NCBI GenBank assembly: GCA_019187185.1
Contig: JABAQU010000016.1
Location: 54,656 to 118,655 of the forward strand
From: Steroidobacteraceae bacterium
GTDB lineage: Bacteria; Pseudomonadota; Gammaproteobacteria; Steroidobacterales; Steroidobacteraceae
Length of the DNA: 64,000 nucleotides
Direction: 5' to 3'
Shown here one piece after another: positions 61,451 through 64,000 of the stretch. Both the position numbers and the translations under genes were made by a program. The stretch's first letter is position 1, and each line of letters starts with the position of its first letter. The notes under the pieces were generated by a model that worked only from the letters and a program-made list of their open reading frames with translations, was not told the origin of the DNA and did no database searches.

Positions 61451-62194
61451 TGCCGCGACGGCGAGCCCCCCGCGATACCAGGGGCCGAACTCCATGCTCT
61501 TGCCCGCGAGATGGAGCGCGAACAGCATCATCGCCTGCATCGCACCGATGATGAGCCGGTCCATGTCGGCGAAGAGGATCGCGCTCGATTTCACGCCGAG
61601 CTTCAGATCGTCGTCGCGATCGATCATCGCGTAGATCGTGTCGTACACCATCGCCCACAGCACCGCGGCGAGGAAGAGTACCCAGCCGACCCGCGGGATC
61701 GTGCCGAGCGTCGCGGCAAACGCCATCGGGATGCCCCAGCCGCCGAACGACAACCCGAGGTAGAACTGCGGCAGCGGGAACCAGCGCTTCATCAGGGGAT
61801 AGCTGACCGTCAGCAGCGCACCCACGACCGACAGCTTGATCGTGAGCGGATCGAGGCGCGTGACGAGCCAGAGCGCGATCGCGATCAGCACGAGGAACAG
61901 CCCGATGGCTTCCTGCGGCGACACGCGACGCGCGGCGAGCGGCCGGTCGCGCGTGCGCTTGACCTGCGGGTCGATGTCGCGGTCGGCGAAGTCGTTGATC
62001 ACGCAACCGGCGGCGCGCATCACGACGACCCCGAGCACGAAAATGACGAGCACCCGCTCGGGCGGGCGGCCGGCGCCGGCGATCCACAGCGCCCACAGCA
62101 CCGGCCACAAGAGCAGCCACGTGCCGATCGGGCGGTCGAGGCGCATCAGCTGCGCGTACGCCTCGATCCGGCGCGCGAGGCTCGAAGTGGTCAC
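61316..62194 (-). CDS. ubiA: 4-hydroxybenzoate octaprenyltransferase
   Basis: Membrane prenyltransferase of ubiquinone synthesis, 292 residues from GTG 62194. Two Asp-rich motifs bind prenyl diphosphate: INDFADRDIDPQVKRTRDRPL and YAMIDRDDDLKLGVKSSA. About nine helices are predicted. The start overlaps the ubiC stop (GTGA), fitting coupled synthesis of the two consecutive pathway enzymes. Confidence 0.96.
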   Translation of the reverse strand: MTTSSLARRIEAYAQLMRLDRPIGTWLLLWPVLWALWIAGAGRPPERVLVIFVLGVVVMRAAGCVINDFADRDIDPQVKRTRDRPLAARRVSPQEAIGLFLVLIAIALWLVTRLDPLTIKLSVVGALLTVSYPLMKRWFPLPQFYLGLSFGGWGIPMAFAATLGTIPRVGWVLFLAAVLWAMVYDTIYAMIDRDDDLKLGVKSSAILFADMDRLIIGAMQAMMLFALHLAGKSMEFGPWYRGGLAVAALFFAWQQWEIRGREPAACLRAFQNNNYVGMAIFIGILLDQVYRA

Positions 62195-62757
62195 GGGCCG
62201 CGCCGCACGCTGCGCGCCGGGCCGGCCGCGTCGGCGAGGCCTGCACGGCCGATGCTCGGCAGGAATGCCTCCTGCACCGTGAGCAGCGCGCCCTGCAGGG
62301 AAAACTCCGACCGGCGCACCCAGAGCGCGGCCGTCCCGCCGCCACAATGCGCGAGCGCGCGGGCCACGAGCGGCTCATCGGCCGTGAGGCGCGCGAACGC
62401 AAAGCCCGAGCGCGTCACGCCGCCATGCGCGGCGAGCGTTTCGCCGAGCGAAACCTCGCCCATGCGCGCGAGCCAGGCATGTTGCGCGAGGGTCGCGTCC
62501 GGGATCGTTGTTTCCGCGTAGATCCAGGGCGCGGTGCGCGTCCCGAGCACGATCGCGCGACGGTGCTCGCCGTGGCGCGCGTCCTCCGCGAGCACCTCGA
62601 GGTGAAACGCGGCGCCGGTGGCCTCGCGCACCCGTTCGGTCAGCAGTCCCGGTGTGGCGAGCCACGAGCGCAGGACCGCGTCGCCCTCGTAGCAGCCGAG
62701 TGCCGAGGCGGGCAGCCACATGGCCGTCGCTGTCGATGTCGCACTACTGTCCGTCAC
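62191..62757 (-). CDS. ubiC: Chorismate lyase
   Basis: Makes 4-hydroxybenzoate and pyruvate from chorismate, the first step of ubiquinone synthesis. 188 residues. Matching family segments are LATPGLLTERVRE, APWIYAETTIPD, and the C-terminal ALWVRRSEFSLQGALLTVQEAFLPSI, which carries the product-binding Arg and Glu. The start is GTG at 62757; ATG 62721 is an alternative. It follows recG by 18 bases. Confidence 0.93.
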   Translation of the reverse strand: MTDSSATSTATAMWLPASALGCYEGDAVLRSWLATPGLLTERVREATGAAFHLEVLAEDARHGEHRRAIVLGTRTAPWIYAETTIPDATLAQHAWLARMGEVSLGETLAAHGGVTRSGFAFARLTADEPLVARALAHCGGGTAALWVRRSEFSLQGALLTVQEAFLPSIGRAGLADAAGPARSVRRGP

Positions 62758-62775
62758 GCGCCCTCTCGCTGTCCG

Positions 62776-64000
62776 TCATCCCACGCGCCCATAGCGTTCG
62801 CCGGCGCCGATCCAGCGCGCGGTGAGCGGCGCAATGATATCGGGGTGATCGGCGAGGATCACTTCGGCGGCGGCCTGCACGCGCGGCAGGAGGTCGGAAT
62901 CGCGCGCGAGGTCGGCGACGCGCAGCTGCGCGAGCCCGGTCTGGCGCGTCCCGAGCAGCTCGCCGGGGCCCCGCAGCTCGAGGTCGCGCTGCGCGATCGC
63001 AAAGCCGTCGTTCGAGTCGCGGATCGCCTGCAATCGCTCGCGGGCGATGGCCGACAGCGGCCGCCGGTACAACAGCACGCAAGTGCTGGCCGCGGCGCCC
63101 CGCCCGACGCGGCCGCGCAGCTGGTGCAGCTGCGCGAGGCCCATGCGCTCGGCATTCTCGATCACCATCAGCGTCGCGTTCGGCACGTCCACGCCCACCT
63201 CGATCACGGTGGTCGCGACGAGCAGCTGGATGCGGCCCGCCTTGAACGCGGCCATCGCCTGCTCCTTTTTCACGGGCGGCATGCGGCCGTGCACGAGGCC
63301 GATGCGCACGCCGGGCAGCGCGTCCGCGAGCTGCGCCGCCGTCTCCTCGGCGGCCTGCCAGCGCAGCTCGTCCGATTCCTCGATCAGGGGGCAGACCCAG
63401 TACACCTGCCGCCCCTCGCGGCAGGCGGCCTCGATGCGCGCGACCACGTCGGCGCGCCGCTCCTCGGCGAGCGCCACCGTGTGCACCGGTGTGCGGCCGG
63501 GCGGCAGTTCGTCGATGACCGAGACGTCGAGGTCGGCGAACGCCGTCATCGCGAGCGTGCGCGGGATTGGTGTCGCGGTCATGATCAGCTGGTGCGGCGT
63601 CTCGCCGGCGCGATCGCCCTTCTCCGCGAGTGCGAGTCGCTGCTGCACGCCGAAGCGATGCTGTTCGTCGACGATCACGAGCGCGAGTCGCGAAAACGCG
63701 ATGCCCTCCTGGAAGAGCGCGTGCGTGCCGACGATCAGCGCGACGTCGCCGGTCGCGATCGCTTCGAGCGCGTTGCGGCGCGCCCGCGCACCGAGCGAGC
63801 CACTCACGAGCGCGACCGGCAGGCCGAGCGGGCGAAACCAGGTGTCGAAGTTGCGCCAGTGCTGCTCGGCGAGAAGTTCGGTGGGCGCCATCAGGGCCGC
63901 CTGCATCCCGCTGCCGACGGCGCGCGCCGCGGCGGCCGCGGCGACGACCGTCTTGCCGCAGCCGACGTCGCCCTGCACGAGGCGAACGAGCTTCTTCAAC
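62776..64000 (-). CDS. recG: ATP-dependent DNA helicase RecG, C-terminal part (cut by right window edge)
   Basis: Branch-migrating helicase. The visible 408 codons cover both helicase lobes: Walker A LVQGDVGCGKT, motif II VDEQHRFG, TATPIPRTLAMTAF, the second lobe with VCPLIEESDEL and VHGRMPPVKKE, TTVIEVGVDVPNA, QLRGRVGRG, and the RecG wedge-contacting tail QRDLELRGPGELLGTRQTG. The N-terminal wedge domain lies outside the window. Confidence 0.96.
   Translation of the reverse strand, partial: LKKLVRLVQGDVGCGKTVVAAAAAARAVGSGMQAALMAPTELLAEQHWRNFDTWFRPLGLPVALVSGSLGARARRNALEAIATGDVALIVGTHALFQEGIAFSRLALVIVDEQHRFGVQQRLALAEKGDRAGETPHQLIMTATPIPRTLAMTAFADLDVSVIDELPPGRTPVHTVALAEERRADVVARIEAACREGRQVYWVCPLIEESDELRWQAAEETAAQLADALPGVRIGLVHGRMPPVKKEQAMAAFKAGRIQLLVATTVIEVGVDVPNATLMVIENAERMGLAQLHQLRGRVGRGAAASTCVLLYRRPLSAIARERLQAIRDSNDGFAIAQRDLELRGPGELLGTRQTGLAQLRVADLARDSDLLPRVQAAAEVILADHPDIIAPLTARWIGAGERYGRVG

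Overview
The window is GC-rich chromosomal DNA from a gammaproteobacterium, probably of the Xanthomonadales/Nevskiales/Steroidobacterales type. This rests on a gene set typical of aerobic, ubiquinone-using gammaproteobacteria: an aa3 cytochrome c oxidase cluster with surf1, ctaA and cyoE; recG-ubiC-ubiA; bioB-bioC; mnmG; uvrD; trkA-trkH; ada; and a PEP-CTERM surface protein. The taxonomic level is inferred. No rRNA, tRNA or CRISPR array is visible.

Layout. 1-5162 is an accessory restriction-modification island on the minus strand: fic, hsdM, hsdS and a multi-pass membrane protein cut by the left edge. 5490-13530 carries recQ, a Big2/serine-hydrolase lipoprotein, an ArsC-like reductase, an M49-like secreted peptidase, a PEP-mutase/isocitrate-lyase family enzyme and ada. 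13651-24445 holds a HEXXH protein coupled to the penicillin-binding protein dacB, LysE- and GltS-type transporters, a NatAB-like ABC exporter with a secreted TAP-like hydrolase, mnmG and an OppA-like binding protein. 24470-25153 is a vapBC-like module whose toxin looks shortened. 25231-31341 holds a DUF885 protein, a CheD-like protein lacking the catalytic cysteine, qmcA-nfeD, a CBS protein, and a secreted phosphatase with a degenerate kinase-like tail.

31352-36974 is the most unusual region. It is a compact minus-strand operon of three genes: a STAND NTPase (DUF4062/TIR-like sensor or effector, P-loop, transmembrane segment, TPR array), a SLOG-domain protein with four membrane segments of SLATT type, and a small membrane protein. 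I read it as a candidate nucleotide-sensing, membrane-acting conflict (anti-phage) system. Flanking it are the PEP-CTERM protein, a secreted atypical-kinase-like protein, and an ATP/ADP-translocase-like transporter fused to a cadherin-like domain.

40830-64000 is mostly core: trkH-trkA-uvrD, an AI-2E family permease, a GST, gloB, a MASE1 histidine kinase, and the cytochrome oxidase locus. In that locus subunits II, I and III, ctaG, a 41-residue membrane protein and a DUF2244 protein form one run; surf1, a Sco-like protein, ctaA and cyoE form another. The stretch ends with biotin genes, comF, ubiquinone genes and the C-terminal part of recG.

Three near-identical palindromes of about 70-77 bp (7367, 9299, 53991) each fill the gap between two convergent stop codons. 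They form a dispersed repeat family that probably also terminates transcription from both sides.
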